Under the pieces are notes generated by a model, which worked only from the letters and a program-made list of their open reading frames with translations, was not told where the DNA came from and searched no databases. A program made the position numbers and the translations under genes. A DNA stretch of 64,000 nt from PHAA01 sp034927445 (lineage in GTDB: Bacteria; Bacillota; Syntrophomonadia; Syntrophomonadales; Syntrophomonadaceae): the NCBI GenBank assembly GCA_034927445.1, contig JAYFPZ010000004.1:53233-117232 (forward strand), written 5' to 3'. Positions 16,686 through 25,412 of this stretch are shown piece after piece; positions within the stretch are counted from its first letter, which is position 1; each line of letters opens with the position of its first letter.

Positions 16686-17969
16686 ATGGACATGACGGTC
16701 AAACCTTTAAAAAATTTGCATAAAACCATTAGTGTACCGGGAGACAAATCAATTTCTCACCGCAGTGTTATGATCGGCGCAATTGCAGCAGGAATAACCG
16801 AAATTGAAAACTTTTTACCGGGACAGGACTGCCTCAGTACGGTGAGGTGCATAAGGCAACTGGGAATTGAGGTTGAAGAACTCGGGCCCACCCGTTTGCG
16901 GGTTTATGGCCGGGGAGCAGCCGGGCTGGCCGAGCCTGAAGACTTTTTGGATGTAGGCAATTCGGGCACAACCATCCGCTTGATTTCCGGGATACTTGCC
17001 GGGCAGAATTTTTTAACCATTTTAACCGGGGATGCTTCCATACGCCGGCGGCCGATGGCCCGGGTGGCTGAACCCCTCCGCAGGATGGGGGCCCGGATCT
17101 GGGGGCGCGATGACGGCCGCTATGCTCCCCTGGCCATTAAAGGCGGCAGCCTGCAAGCCATAAACTATCAAACCCCGGTAGCCAGCGCCCAGATTAAATC
17201 TGCCCTGCTTTTGGCAGGGCTGTTCGCGGCTGGGGAAACCGTAGTTACCGAACCGGCCCTGTCCCGTGACCATACTGAGAAGATGCTCAAGGCTTTCGGG
17301 GCCAATATTCATACCCAGGGCTTAACCACCCTGGTTAAAGCTAGTTCGCTGAATGGTCAGAAGGTTATAGTTCCCGGCGATATCTCTTCAGCGGCATTTT
17401 TCCTAACCGCCGGAGCGATAATACCGGGAGCCGTAATAACGGTTCGGCGGGTAGGCCTTAATCCAACCCGTACTGGTATACTGGATGTTCTGACCGAAAT
17501 GGGAGCCGGAATCAGCCTATCCAATCAGTTTGAGAGTTCGGGTGAACGAATCGGAGACATAACGGTGGAGGGGCGTGGTCTGAAAGGCCTGGAGATTGGC
17601 GGTGACATTATCCCCCGCCTGATAGACGAAATACCGGTTCTGGCAGTCGCAGCAGCCGCCGCGGAAGGCCGGAGCGTTATAAGGGATGCGGCCGAACTCA
17701 AGGTTAAAGAGAGCAATCGTTTGCAGGCCATTGCCACCGAATTAACCCGTTTTGGGGTTGACATCAGCGAAACTGGGGATGGTTTGATAATCAACGGCTC
17801 CCGCAGCCTGGAGGGATCTGTCTGTGAATCATATCATGACCACCGTATCGCCATGGCCTGTACTCTGATGGGGCTTATAGCCAAAGGCCGTACGATTGTT
17901 CACGATACGGATTGTATTGACATATCTTTTCCCGGATTTCAGGATCTCCTGACTCAATGTCAATCCTGA
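16686..17969 (+). CDS. aroA: 3-phosphoshikimate 1-carboxyvinyltransferase (EPSP synthase)
   Basis: 427 residues, full length. It joins PEP to shikimate-3-phosphate. Family motifs: PGDKSISHRS near the start, GNSGTTIRL (about 90), RRRPMARV, SAQIKSALLLAG, PGDISSAAFFL and a C-terminal DHRIAMA. The pattern is that of class II Firmicute enzymes. The ribosome site is GGGGTGA, 9 nt before ATG. It is followed by aroB, but a 92-nt gap with a repeat fragment separates them. Confidence 0.97.
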   Translation: MDMTVKPLKNLHKTISVPGDKSISHRSVMIGAIAAGITEIENFLPGQDCLSTVRCIRQLGIEVEELGPTRLRVYGRGAAGLAEPEDFLDVGNSGTTIRLISGILAGQNFLTILTGDASIRRRPMARVAEPLRRMGARIWGRDDGRYAPLAIKGGSLQAINYQTPVASAQIKSALLLAGLFAAGETVVTEPALSRDHTEKMLKAFGANIHTQGLTTLVKASSLNGQKVIVPGDISSAAFFLTAGAIIPGAVITVRRVGLNPTRTGILDVLTEMGAGISLSNQFESSGERIGDITVEGRGLKGLEIGGDIIPRLIDEIPVLAVAAAAAEGRSVIRDAAELKVKESNRLQAIATELTRFGVDISETGDGLIINGSRSLEGSVCESYHDHRIAMACTLMGLIAKGRTIVHDTDCIDISFPGFQDLLTQCQS

Positions 17970-17985
17970 TACCAACCAGGAAACA

Positions 17986-18008
17986 TAGACGCAGATAACG
18001 CAGACCCC
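17986..18008 (+). repeat. Fragment of the GACGCGGAC dispersed repeat
   Basis: CATAGACGCAGATAACGCAG followed by ACC matches the first part of the repeat at 19141 and of the element ends at 25754 and 26009. It lies shortly after the aroA stop. Confidence 0.55.
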
Positions 18009-18061
18009 ATTCTTCAGAAGTTGACGAAAACCAGCAAAACGGTTTTAAGGAGTGCAGATTT

Positions 18062-19141
18062 GTGAAGGTTGAACTTGGTGAGAGGAGCTATGAAATTTGT
18101 ATTGGGGAGAATTGTCTGTCCAAATTAGGCCCCAGCCTGGGGTTTCTGCCCAGAACGTCCCGCCTGATAATGATCACCGATGAGAATGTCAACCGCCTGG
18201 CCGGCGCAAGAGTTCTCACCCTCCTCCGCCAGGCTGGTTTTCAGGCGGAAGCCGCCGTGATCAAGGGAGGAGAGGAATGTAAAAACCTGTCTACCGTAGG
18301 TTCATTGCTGGAGCAAATGGTCGCCGTCGGACTTGACCGCAAATCAACTGTAATAGCCCTGGGTGGCGGAATCGTCGGCGATATTGCCGGATTTGCAGCG
18401 GCTACCTACATGCGGGGTATCGCTTATATTCAGATTCCCACCACCCTCCTGGCTCAGGTTGACAGCAGCGTAGGCGGTAAAACCGGAGTAAATCTTCCCC
18501 AGGGGAAAAATCTGGCGGGGGCTTTCTACCAGCCCGGTCTGGTATTTGTTGATGTTGACTTTATCCAAACCCTCCCGGAAAGGGAATTCTTAACCGGCCT
18601 GGCCGAAGTTATAAAATACGGAATTATTCGTGACCGTGAATTTTTCAAATATCTTGAAGATAATATGGCGAAAATCAAGGCCCGGGATAATCAGTGCCTG
18701 ATCCATATGGTCAACCGCTGCTGCGCCATTAAAGCTGACATCGTGGCCCAGGATGAAATCGAGAGCGGTCTGCGCGCCCTGCTGAATCTTGGCCATACCT
18801 TTGGCCATGCCTTTGAAGCCCTGACCCATTACCGGCAGTACACCCACGGTGAAGCGGTAGCCATCGGCATGATCTGCGCAACGCGTCTGGCCCACCGTTT
18901 GCATCTCCTGCCCCGCCAGGATTTGGACCGTATAGACAATATTTTAAAAGGATACGGGCTGCCGGTTGATTTTGGCAATCTCGACAGCACGGCCATCATT
19001 ACCCAAATGCACAAAGACAAGAAAAATATCGGCGGCAGTATGCCGATCGTTATGCCCGTGGCGATCGGCCACAGCCAGATATTCAAAAATACAGAGGAGG
19101 ATGAGATCCGGGCGGTTCTCGACTCCTTCAGTCTAACATAA
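18062..19141 (+). CDS. aroB: 3-dehydroquinate synthase
   Basis: 359 residues, full length. It converts DAHP to 3-dehydroquinate using NAD and a divalent metal. Motifs: IALGGGIVGDIAGFAAATYMRG, IPTTLLAQVDSSVGGKTGVN, the metal ligands in EVIKYG, NLGHTFGHAFE and HGEAVAIGM. GTG start with AAGGAG 9 nt upstream. It works in the same pathway as aroA before it and aroF-pheA after it. Confidence 0.97.
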   Translation: MKVELGERSYEICIGENCLSKLGPSLGFLPRTSRLIMITDENVNRLAGARVLTLLRQAGFQAEAAVIKGGEECKNLSTVGSLLEQMVAVGLDRKSTVIALGGGIVGDIAGFAAATYMRGIAYIQIPTTLLAQVDSSVGGKTGVNLPQGKNLAGAFYQPGLVFVDVDFIQTLPEREFLTGLAEVIKYGIIRDREFFKYLEDNMAKIKARDNQCLIHMVNRCCAIKADIVAQDEIESGLRALLNLGHTFGHAFEALTHYRQYTHGEAVAIGMICATRLAHRLHLLPRQDLDRIDNILKGYGLPVDFGNLDSTAIITQMHKDKKNIGGSMPIVMPVAIGHSQIFKNTEEDEIRAVLDSFSLT

Positions 19142-19195
19142 GACGCGGACAGCGCGGGACTAATATGACATACGCAGACCAATATTAAGAATCAG
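19141..19195 (+). repeat. Dispersed repeat copy directly after the aroB stop
   Basis: Begins with the last base of the aroB stop codon (TAAGACGCGGAC). Its 55 bp match the right end of the 25754-26009 element, read on the minus strand, at roughly 85 percent by eye, including the shared core ATATGACATACGCAGAC. Confidence 0.75.
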
Positions 19196-19261
19196 GTGTT
19201 TAAGTTGCATATCGGCGTTTCTTTATCTGGTCATCTTTTGGCGCTACTTATATAAAATAGA

Positions 19262-19290
19262 TTGCATCATCTTTAAGTCTATGCTATACT
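19262..19290 (+). promoter_or_regulatory. Promoter of the aroF-pheA leader
   Basis: TTGCAT, 17 nt, TATACT, located just before the T-box leader. Confidence 0.75.
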
Positions 19291-19296
19291 GCATGG

Positions 19297-19604
19297 TAAT
19301 TTCATTTATACTTAATAATGATGAAGGAGCAAAGTAAGTTAAACCCAGCTTTTCAGGGAGAAGGCGTCACCGGCTGTAAGCGCCTTTAAAGCATGATTAA
19401 CCGAAGTTCTCTCCGGAGTTGCAGGCTGAATTCCCCCGGGATGTGTAGGCTGAGCCGTAAACTTCCGACGTTAACGGGAAGAGGGTATCGGAACAGTAGT
19501 TCCCGCACCTTTTAAAAGAGCGGATTTGTAGTCAATACAAATTAACTTGGGTGGTAACGCGGCAAGCGAGAGCTTTTCGTCCCTTGGGATGAAAGGCTTT
19601 TTTG
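19297..19604 (+). promoter_or_regulatory. T-box 1 of aroF-pheA, probably reading tRNA-Phe
   Basis: A full-size T-box. A stem I-like region (from about 19320) includes GAATTCC, with TTC as the likely phenylalanine specifier. A variant T-box sequence TGGGTGGTAACGCGG lies at 19548-19562. The terminator CTTTTCGTCCC/GGGATGAAAGG with TTTTTT is at 19571-19604. The UGGU bulge fits tRNA-Phe. Control of the first DAHP synthase step and prephenate dehydratase by Phe-tRNA charging is biologically sensible. Confidence 0.88.
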
Positions 19605-19737
19605 TTTGAATGACGATTACTATTTCCCGTACCTGGCAATGAGTGGGTCCTAATTTCCAATATGGATCAATCAGGGTGGTACCACGGAAGCCCATAGCTT
19701 TCGTCCCTAGGCGGATGACAGCTATGGGCTTTTATTA
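19605..19737 (+). promoter_or_regulatory. T-box 2 module (antiterminator/terminator) without visible stem I
   Basis: Only about 65 nt after terminator 1 comes a second, canonical T-box sequence AGGGTGGTACCACGG (19673-19687), followed by a terminator in which GCCCATAGCT pairs with AGCTATGGGC, then TTTTATT (19690-19737). There is no room for a full stem I between them. The leader therefore has two attenuators in series that may share one specifier domain. Confidence 0.85.
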
Positions 19738-19758
19738 TTTAATGAAGGAGGGTTTCAC

Positions 19759-20781
19759 ATGGTGGTTGTAATGGAAATGAATTCAACCGTGGAACAAATT
19801 GAGATTGTAAACCAAAGACTGGACGAATTGGGATTTCAGACTCAAATAATACGAGGAGTCAAACGGATTGTTATTGGTGCAGTCGGAGACAGGAGGGTAA
19901 GTGACTTGAGAGAGCTTCAGCAAATGCCGGGGGTGGAAAAAATTGTTCCGATTATGAAGCCTTACAAATTGGTCAGCCGGGAATGCAAGAATGAAGACAC
20001 GGTCATAAGCATACGCGGGGCTGAAATCGGGGGGAATTCGATAACCGTAATTGCCGGGCCCTGTGCGGTTGAAAGCCGCAGCCAGCTGTTGACTGCGGCC
20101 CGTCAGGTTAAAGCCGCCGGCGCCCATATAATCCGGGGAGGCGCGTTCAAGCCGCGTACCTCACCCTACAGCTTCCAGGGTTTGGAGGAAGAAGGCCTTA
20201 ATATTCTGCGGGAAGCCTCGCTGGAAACAGGTCTACCGGTTGTAACCGAGGTTATTGATGAGCACAGCCTGCAGCTCACCCTGAATTATGTTGATATTAT
20301 CCAAATCGGCGCCAGGAATATGCAAAATTTCCGCTTGCTCAAGGCGGCAGGCCAGACTGACAAACCGGTTCTGCTGAAGCGTGGCATGTCGGCTACAATT
20401 GAAGAGTGGCTTATGGCGGCCGAATATATTATGGCGGAAGGCAACGGCCGGGTCATCCTCTGTGAGCGCGGCATAAGAACCTTTGAAACCTCCACCCGCA
20501 ACACCCTGGATTTGAGCGCGGTTCCCATGGTGAAAAGATTAAGCCATCTTCCGGTTATTGTTGATCCCAGCCATGGCACCGGTGACCGGGGCCTGGTTAC
20601 GCCCATGTCCCTGGCAGCTATTGCCGCCGGGGCCGACGGCCTGATTGTAGAAATGCATCCGGAGCCGGCGCAAGCGCTGTCAGACGGTCCCCAGTCGCTT
20701 ACTCCGGAGGGACTCGAATATGTAATGGCGCAGTTGGGGAAAATCGTCCCCGCCTTGAACCGGAAAATCCAAACTGCCTAA
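19759..20781 (+). CDS. aroF: DAHP synthase (3-deoxy-7-phosphoheptulonate synthase), AroF/type I-beta
   Basis: 340 residues. It condenses PEP and erythrose-4-phosphate. An N-terminal ferredoxin-like regulatory domain (about 1-75, IVIGAVGDRR...) is followed by the TIM-barrel core with AGPCAVES, GGAFKPRTSPYSFQG, QIGARNMQNF, VLLKRGM, CERGIRTFE and VDPSHGTG. AAGGAGGG precedes the ATG. The regulatory domain suggests feedback inhibition at protein level in addition to the T-box control. Confidence 0.97.
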   Translation: MVVVMEMNSTVEQIEIVNQRLDELGFQTQIIRGVKRIVIGAVGDRRVSDLRELQQMPGVEKIVPIMKPYKLVSRECKNEDTVISIRGAEIGGNSITVIAGPCAVESRSQLLTAARQVKAAGAHIIRGGAFKPRTSPYSFQGLEEEGLNILREASLETGLPVVTEVIDEHSLQLTLNYVDIIQIGARNMQNFRLLKAAGQTDKPVLLKRGMSATIEEWLMAAEYIMAEGNGRVILCERGIRTFETSTRNTLDLSAVPMVKRLSHLPVIVDPSHGTGDRGLVTPMSLAAIAAGADGLIVEMHPEPAQALSDGPQSLTPEGLEYVMAQLGKIVPALNRKIQTA

Positions 20782-20795
20782 AGGAGAAATGTACG

Positions 20796-21656
20796 GTGAG
20801 ATATAAGATGGCATACCTGGGACCGCGCGGCACTTTCTGTGAAGAAGCCGCTCGGTGTTACACCGATCCGGCCAACTGGGAATTGTGCCCCTATACGGCC
20901 ATCGATCAGGTCTTTGCGGCTGTCCACCATGGTGAAGCGGACCGCGGTATTGTTCCGATCGAGAATTCCTGTGAAGGCTCGGTAACCCAGACCATGAAAT
21001 TACTGGCCTATGAATATGACTTGAACCTGGCGGGGGAAATCATCCTGCCGGTCAGTCATAATCTCCTGGTCAGGCCCGGCGTGAAACCGGAAACAATATC
21101 CCGCATCCTGTCTCATCCCCAGGCCCTGGCTCAATGCCGCCGCTATTTATCTGTAAATTTCGGCAGTCTCGAAATAGTGGACCTAACCAGTACAGCGGAA
21201 GCTGCCCGGAGAGTGGCCGAATCCAGTGAGGCCTGGGCGGCCATAGGAACCGCCGCCGCTGCCCGGGCTTACGGGTTGGATATAGCAGGTTCGGCCATCC
21301 ATGATCATGCTTACAACGAGACCCGTTTTATAATACTCGCCCGGGCATCCCGGCCGGAGCCAATCCACCAGGATAATTCGGGTTTATACAAGACTTCACT
21401 TTTACTGTATTTGCTGAATAAACCCGGGGCTTTGTTTCAAGCTCTCGAACAGTTTTACCTGTATGGGATCAACCTGACCAAAATCGAATCCCGCCCTGCC
21501 CAGACCAGAATCGGTGAGTATTTGTTCTTTATTGATATTGAGGGTCATCAAGGGGATCATTCGGTGCGGCAAGCCTTATCGGAATTAAAATCCCTGACCT
21601 ATGACGTACGTATACTCGGTTCCTACAAGTCCGCCGGCCGGCAAAAATGCCAATAA
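20796..21656 (+). CDS. pheA: Prephenate dehydratase
   Basis: 286 residues. It makes phenylpyruvate for phenylalanine synthesis. The catalytic PDT domain (1-180) has YLGPRGTFCEEAA, PIENSCEGSV and the catalytic NETRFI; the C-terminal ACT domain (about 195-275, NKPGALFQAL...LTKIESRP) binds phenylalanine for feedback. GTG start with AAAGGAG. It lies 14 nt after aroF, so it is in the same T-box-controlled operon. Confidence 0.97.
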   Translation: MRYKMAYLGPRGTFCEEAARCYTDPANWELCPYTAIDQVFAAVHHGEADRGIVPIENSCEGSVTQTMKLLAYEYDLNLAGEIILPVSHNLLVRPGVKPETISRILSHPQALAQCRRYLSVNFGSLEIVDLTSTAEAARRVAESSEAWAAIGTAAAARAYGLDIAGSAIHDHAYNETRFIILARASRPEPIHQDNSGLYKTSLLLYLLNKPGALFQALEQFYLYGINLTKIESRPAQTRIGEYLFFIDIEGHQGDHSVRQALSELKSLTYDVRILGSYKSAGRQKCQ

Positions 21657-21728
21657 GGGCAGATATTGTTTAAGCAGGAAGTTATGTCTATAATTGATCA
21701 TAATATAAGAATCCTGGAGGAATGGAGA

Positions 21729-21953
21729 ATGCCGTTCATTAATGTAAAAATGGTGGCGGGACGCAGCCTGGAACAAAAGCGGGAACTGGCTGAGGCTTTA
21801 ACCCGTGAAGTAGTTCGTATTCTCGAGGTCAAACCAGAATGGGTCGAATTGGTTATTGATGAATATTCCCGGGAGAACTGGTCAACCGCCGGCCAATTAC
21901 ACGCCGACAAATATGGTCCGGGCTGCGGCTCTCAGGGTGTAAACCCCAAGTAA
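21729..21953 (+). CDS. 4-oxalocrotonate tautomerase-family protein
   Basis: 74 residues from ATG 21729, with GGAGG 8 nt upstream; the upstream extension of the frame lacks a ribosome site. The start MPFINVKM places Pro at position 2, which becomes the N-terminal catalytic base after Met removal. The family converts enol and keto forms of small acids; the real substrate is unknown. Its stop overlaps the start of the next gene (TAATG). Confidence 0.88.
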   Translation: MPFINVKMVAGRSLEQKRELAEALTREVVRILEVKPEWVELVIDEYSRENWSTAGQLHADKYGPGCGSQGVNPK

Positions 21954-23046
21954 TGATGGAAAAGGTTGATATAGCAATTATCGGTGCCGGTGTGGTGGGC
22001 TTGGCTCTGGCCTATAGTATCTCACGGCAACGCAACCGATCTGTTGCCGTCTTGGAAAAGAATAGGACCTACGGACTGGATACCTCCAGCCGCAACAGTC
22101 AGGTGATCCATTCCGGTATATATTACCCCTCCAGTATGCTCAAGACGCAGTTCTGCATTGAAGGCAGGCAGAAACTGTATGATTTTTGCCGTGCGTATCA
22201 GGTGGATTACAATCCTACCGGCAAACTGGTTTTGGCCTGCCACCCCGCTGAATCAGGCAAATTGGAGGAATTGCGGCAGCAGGGACAGGCCAACGGCGTA
22301 AAGCTCAAACTATTGTCAGCTAAGGAGCGGCAGCAGCTTGAACCTTCCATTTACGCATTCGAGGCTTTGCTGGTACCGGAATCCGGAATCCTGGATGTGC
22401 ATCAGCTGATGCAGCGGCTTTATCTATTAAGCGGATTAATGAAGTCATTTTTAATTTTCACTCCGAGCTTAAGCAATTGGAATACACCGGCAAAGACTAT
22501 ATCCTCACCAGCAATCGGGACCAATTCAAAGCTGATACCGTAATCAACTGCGCCGGTCTATGCAGCGATACTGTATGTGCATTGCCGGGTATTGACATAG
22601 ATGCCTGCGGTTATCGTCTCCACCCCTGCAAAGGCGAATATTACGGCTTGCGCAGAGCAATCCCGCTCCGGCATCTGGTTTATCCCCTGCCCGGTCCCTC
22701 GGGTACCTTGGGCATTCACGTAACCCCCGATATTTCGGGGAGACTGCATCTGGGTCCCAATGCCTACGAGGTAAACACTATCAATTATGAGATTGACTCA
22801 CGCTATCATGAAACCTTCTATCTCTCCGTCCGCAGATTCCTGCCGGATTTGCAGCCGTCAGACATTTATCCCGATTTCGCCGGAATCAGACCGCGCTTGC
22901 AGAAACTGTCGGAGCCGGTGCGTGATTTTGTGATCAGCGAAGCAAGCGGCCAGGGCTTTCCCCGGTTCATTAACTTAATCGGGATTGAATCGCCGGGATT
23001 AACCTCTTGTCTGGCTATAGCTGATTATGTAAAAGGCATTATCTGA
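21953..23046 (+). pseudogene. L-2-hydroxyglutarate oxidase-like FAD oxidoreductase, frameshifted
   Basis: Two frames together make one protein of about 364 residues. Frame 1 (21953 on) has the FAD-binding VDIAIIGAGVVGLALAYS and SSRNSQVIHSGIYYP. Frame 2 (ending at 23046) continues KRINEVIFNFHSELKQLEYTG and carries VINCAGLCSD, LHPCKGEYYG and FAGIRPRLQ. The break is at about 22429-22430, where a single A seems to be missing (TTA-AG, expected TTA-AAG). The rest of both halves is well conserved, so it is a recent mutation or a sequencing error in an A run. It overlaps the tautomerase stop and has no ribosome site of its own. Confidence 0.85.
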
Positions 23047-23082
23047 CCGACAATATATCAGACCATCAAAAAAGCCCAATAG

Positions 23083-23226
23083 CGTCATTAATTCGTGAGC
23101 GCAGCGAACATAGGTTGTGCCCTTTGGGTACGTCATTAATTCGTGAGTGAAACGAACATAGGTTGTGCCCTTTGGGTACGTCATTAATTCGTGAGCGCAG
23201 CGAACATAGGTTGTGCCCTTTGGGTG
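23083..23226. repeat. Three tandem copies of a 48-bp repeat
   Basis: Units start at 23083, 23131 and 23179 (CGTCATTAATTCGTGAGCGC...). Units 1 and 3 are nearly identical; unit 2 differs at a few positions in the middle. Each unit holds GTGCCCTTTGGGTAC, a 6-bp hairpin, and TTCG...CGAA. Read on the minus strand it gives an open frame of 16-residue repeats (PKGHNLCSLRSRIND), which I treat as a side effect of the 48-bp period. Confidence 0.92.
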
Positions 23227-23512
23227 CTATGTTATTAACGAAAACCCGTTCAATCAACGTACTTTATGTACGCCTCAATCACGGGCTTTCATTAATGCCT
23301 TGCTCTTGCAACCTTAGTAGTACCGTTTACGGTACATCAGGAGTGCCCTTGGGTGAACTTTTTTGCTCGGTCTGACTTTATCGACAGTATGAATATATTT
23401 TATAACAACCGAGCTTAACAATTTTTCAAGTATTCTTTTTCAGAATAATTAAGTCCGTTATCCGTTTATAGTCGATATTGTCGAATGCCGGTCTTTCCTC
23501 CCCTAAAATTGC
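23227..23512. other. Hairpin-rich intergenic region before hydA
   Basis: No gene seen. It contains several short inverted repeats, for example CGTACTTTATGTACG near 23257, GTACCGTTTACGGTAC near 23320, and CCCGT...ACGGG around the first. A partial echo of the 48-bp unit (GTGCCCTTGGGTGAAC) is at about 23343. It may be a decayed extension of the repeat array. Confidence 0.5.
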
Positions 23513-23541
23513 TTGACACTAGGTTTTACACAAAATAAACT
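23513..23541 (+). promoter_or_regulatory. Promoter of hydA
   Basis: TTGACA, 17 nt, TAAACT, about 55 nt before the start codon. I saw no convincing Rex-type operator (TTGTGAA-N4-TTCACAA) near it. Confidence 0.7.
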
Positions 23542-23596
23542 AAGTGAAGAAGATAGCATAGTGCTAAAAATATTTATATGGGAGAGGAGAAATCGT

Positions 23597-25288
23597 ATGG
23601 TCAGCATTAATGTCAATGGTGTTAGTGCATCGGTTCCGGACGGCTCTACCGTAATGCAAGCTGCTAAGGCAGTCGGATTTGAGATTGCTTCGCTGTGCAG
23701 CCACCCCGACCTGAAGGTCAAAGATAACTGCAAGGTTTGCACGGTAGACATCAACGGAGAAATGAAGACCGCTTGTTCCGAAATCGTTGCCCCGGGCATG
23801 GTAATCAGAACCTTCAGCCCCCAGATCCTGGAAGCAAAAAGACAGAACCTAAAAAATATCTTGTCGGTGCACCCTCAGGACTGTTTAAACTGCCCCCGCA
23901 ATTTAAACTGTGAATTGCAGACCCTGGCTGATACCCTGCTCATTCGTTCATTTGACAACAAGCCTATGAGTCTGCCCAAGGACACATCTACTCCGTCTAT
24001 TGTGCGCGATCCCTCGAAATGCACCCTGTGCGGCCGGTGTGTTGAGGTTTGCAATGATGTACAGACGGTTGGTGCCTTGGAGATCAAGGACGGATTTGTA
24101 CAGCCCGTGGACGGCAAGCCCCTGGCTGAGACCAAATGCGTTGTATGTGGTCAGTGCGCTCTGGCCTGTCCGGTAGGAGCTATTACTGAGAACGAGGAAA
24201 TTGACAAATTCCTGGCGGCCGTAGCCGATCCGGAGAAGATCGTTATTACCCAGATCGCACCGGCAGTTAGGGTGGCTGTGGCAGAGGCCGTCGGCCTTCC
24301 TACCGGTTCACTGGACATGCTGAAGTTCGTAGCCGGTTTGAAACAAATTGGGTTCGATTATGTTTTCCATACCAACTTTACCGCCGACCTGACCATTCTG
24401 GAGGAAGGCAACGAATTATTACAGAGGCTGAAAAGCGGTGGTACTTTACCGATGATCACCTCCTGCAGCCCTGGCTGGATCAACTTCATCGAGACCTTCT
24501 ATCCTGATCAGCTGGAGCATCTGTCCACCTGTAAATCACCGCAGCAGATGTTTGGCGCTCTGTCCAAGACCTACTGGGCTGAAAAAATGGGCGTAGATCC
24601 CTCCAAGATTTATTCGGTGTCCATCATGCCCTGTACCGCCAAGAAGTTTGAATCAGCCCGTCCCGAAATGACTTCCAGCGGATATCGGGATGTAGACCTG
24701 GTATTAACTGTTCGTGAGATAGGCAAGCTGTTCAAAATGGAGCGGCTGGATTTCGGTAAACTGGCAGAAGGCAAGTTTGATTCCTTACTGGGAGCATACA
24801 CCGGTGCTGCCGTTATTTTCGGAGCTTCCGGCGGGGTTATGGAAGCTGCTCTCAGAACCGTTTATGAAGTTGTGGTCGGTGAAACCCTGCAGGATGTCAA
24901 TTTCACCATGGTACGCGGTTTCGACGGAATGAAAGAAGCCGAAGTAGATCTGGCCGGCACCAAGGTAAAAGTGGCGGTAGCCAACTCCCTGGGTAATGCC
25001 CGCAAGATTATGGATGAAATCAAAGCCGGAACGTCCCCTTATCACTTCATCGAAGTAATGTGCTGTCCCGGCGGTTGTATCGGCGGCGGCGGTCAGCCTA
25101 TTCCTTCGACTATTGCCAAGCGAAAAGAAAGAATCGATGCTATTTATGCGGAAGATGCAGGCCTACCGCTGCGTAAATCACACGAAAATCCGGAAGTCAA
25201 GATTCTTTATGAAGATTTCCTGCATGAACCTCTGGGACATAAATCCCATGAACTCCTGCATACTCATTATCATCCGCAGAAACAATAA
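23597..25288 (+). CDS. hydA: [FeFe]-hydrogenase, modular catalytic subunit
   Basis: 563 residues from ATG 23597 (GGAGAGGAG upstream). Order of modules: N-terminal [2Fe-2S] domain (Cys 34, 45, 48, 60), His-ligated [4Fe-4S] (HPQDCLNCPRNLNC, 92-105), two ferredoxin [4Fe-4S] clusters (CTLCGRCVEVC at 142, CVVCGQCALACP at 180) and the H-cluster domain with TSCSPGW (288), MPCTAKKFE (344) and MCCPGGCIGGGGQP (487). A small-subunit-like tail ends in a His-rich stretch. It reduces protons to H2 or oxidises H2. No HydB, HydC or maturase genes are nearby, so it may be a ferredoxin-linked monomer or pair with subunits coded elsewhere. No signal peptide, so it is cytoplasmic. Confidence 0.97.
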   Translation: MVSINVNGVSASVPDGSTVMQAAKAVGFEIASLCSHPDLKVKDNCKVCTVDINGEMKTACSEIVAPGMVIRTFSPQILEAKRQNLKNILSVHPQDCLNCPRNLNCELQTLADTLLIRSFDNKPMSLPKDTSTPSIVRDPSKCTLCGRCVEVCNDVQTVGALEIKDGFVQPVDGKPLAETKCVVCGQCALACPVGAITENEEIDKFLAAVADPEKIVITQIAPAVRVAVAEAVGLPTGSLDMLKFVAGLKQIGFDYVFHTNFTADLTILEEGNELLQRLKSGGTLPMITSCSPGWINFIETFYPDQLEHLSTCKSPQQMFGALSKTYWAEKMGVDPSKIYSVSIMPCTAKKFESARPEMTSSGYRDVDLVLTVREIGKLFKMERLDFGKLAEGKFDSLLGAYTGAAVIFGASGGVMEAALRTVYEVVVGETLQDVNFTMVRGFDGMKEAEVDLAGTKVKVAVANSLGNARKIMDEIKAGTSPYHFIEVMCCPGGCIGGGGQPIPSTIAKRKERIDAIYAEDAGLPLRKSHENPEVKILYEDFLHEPLGHKSHELLHTHYHPQKQ

Positions 25289-25316
25289 CCGGTCTGATAA
25301 TAAGAACAATTATAAA

Positions 25317-25349
25317 AAAATACCAGGGGATTTTCTCCTGGTATTTTTG
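25317..25349 (+). terminator. Terminator after hydA
   Basis: AAATACCAGG/CCTGGTATTT stem followed by TTTTTG on the + strand; on the minus strand it is also followed by T, so it can serve the small gene at 25413 as well. Confidence 0.9.
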
Positions 25350-25412
25350 TCTGACGCATCTCTTCGGTAATGACTGTCTCGGCCGCATTCCAAATATACC
25401 AGGCCCAAATCT

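Noticed and set aside
23083..23226. CRISPR array
   Set aside because: The units are contiguous direct repeats with no unique spacers and no cas genes nearby.
23066..23257. Repeat protein with 16-residue units on the minus strand over the tandem repeat
   Set aside because: The period of 48 bp keeps the frame open by chance; there is no ribosome site and the units carry no known motif.
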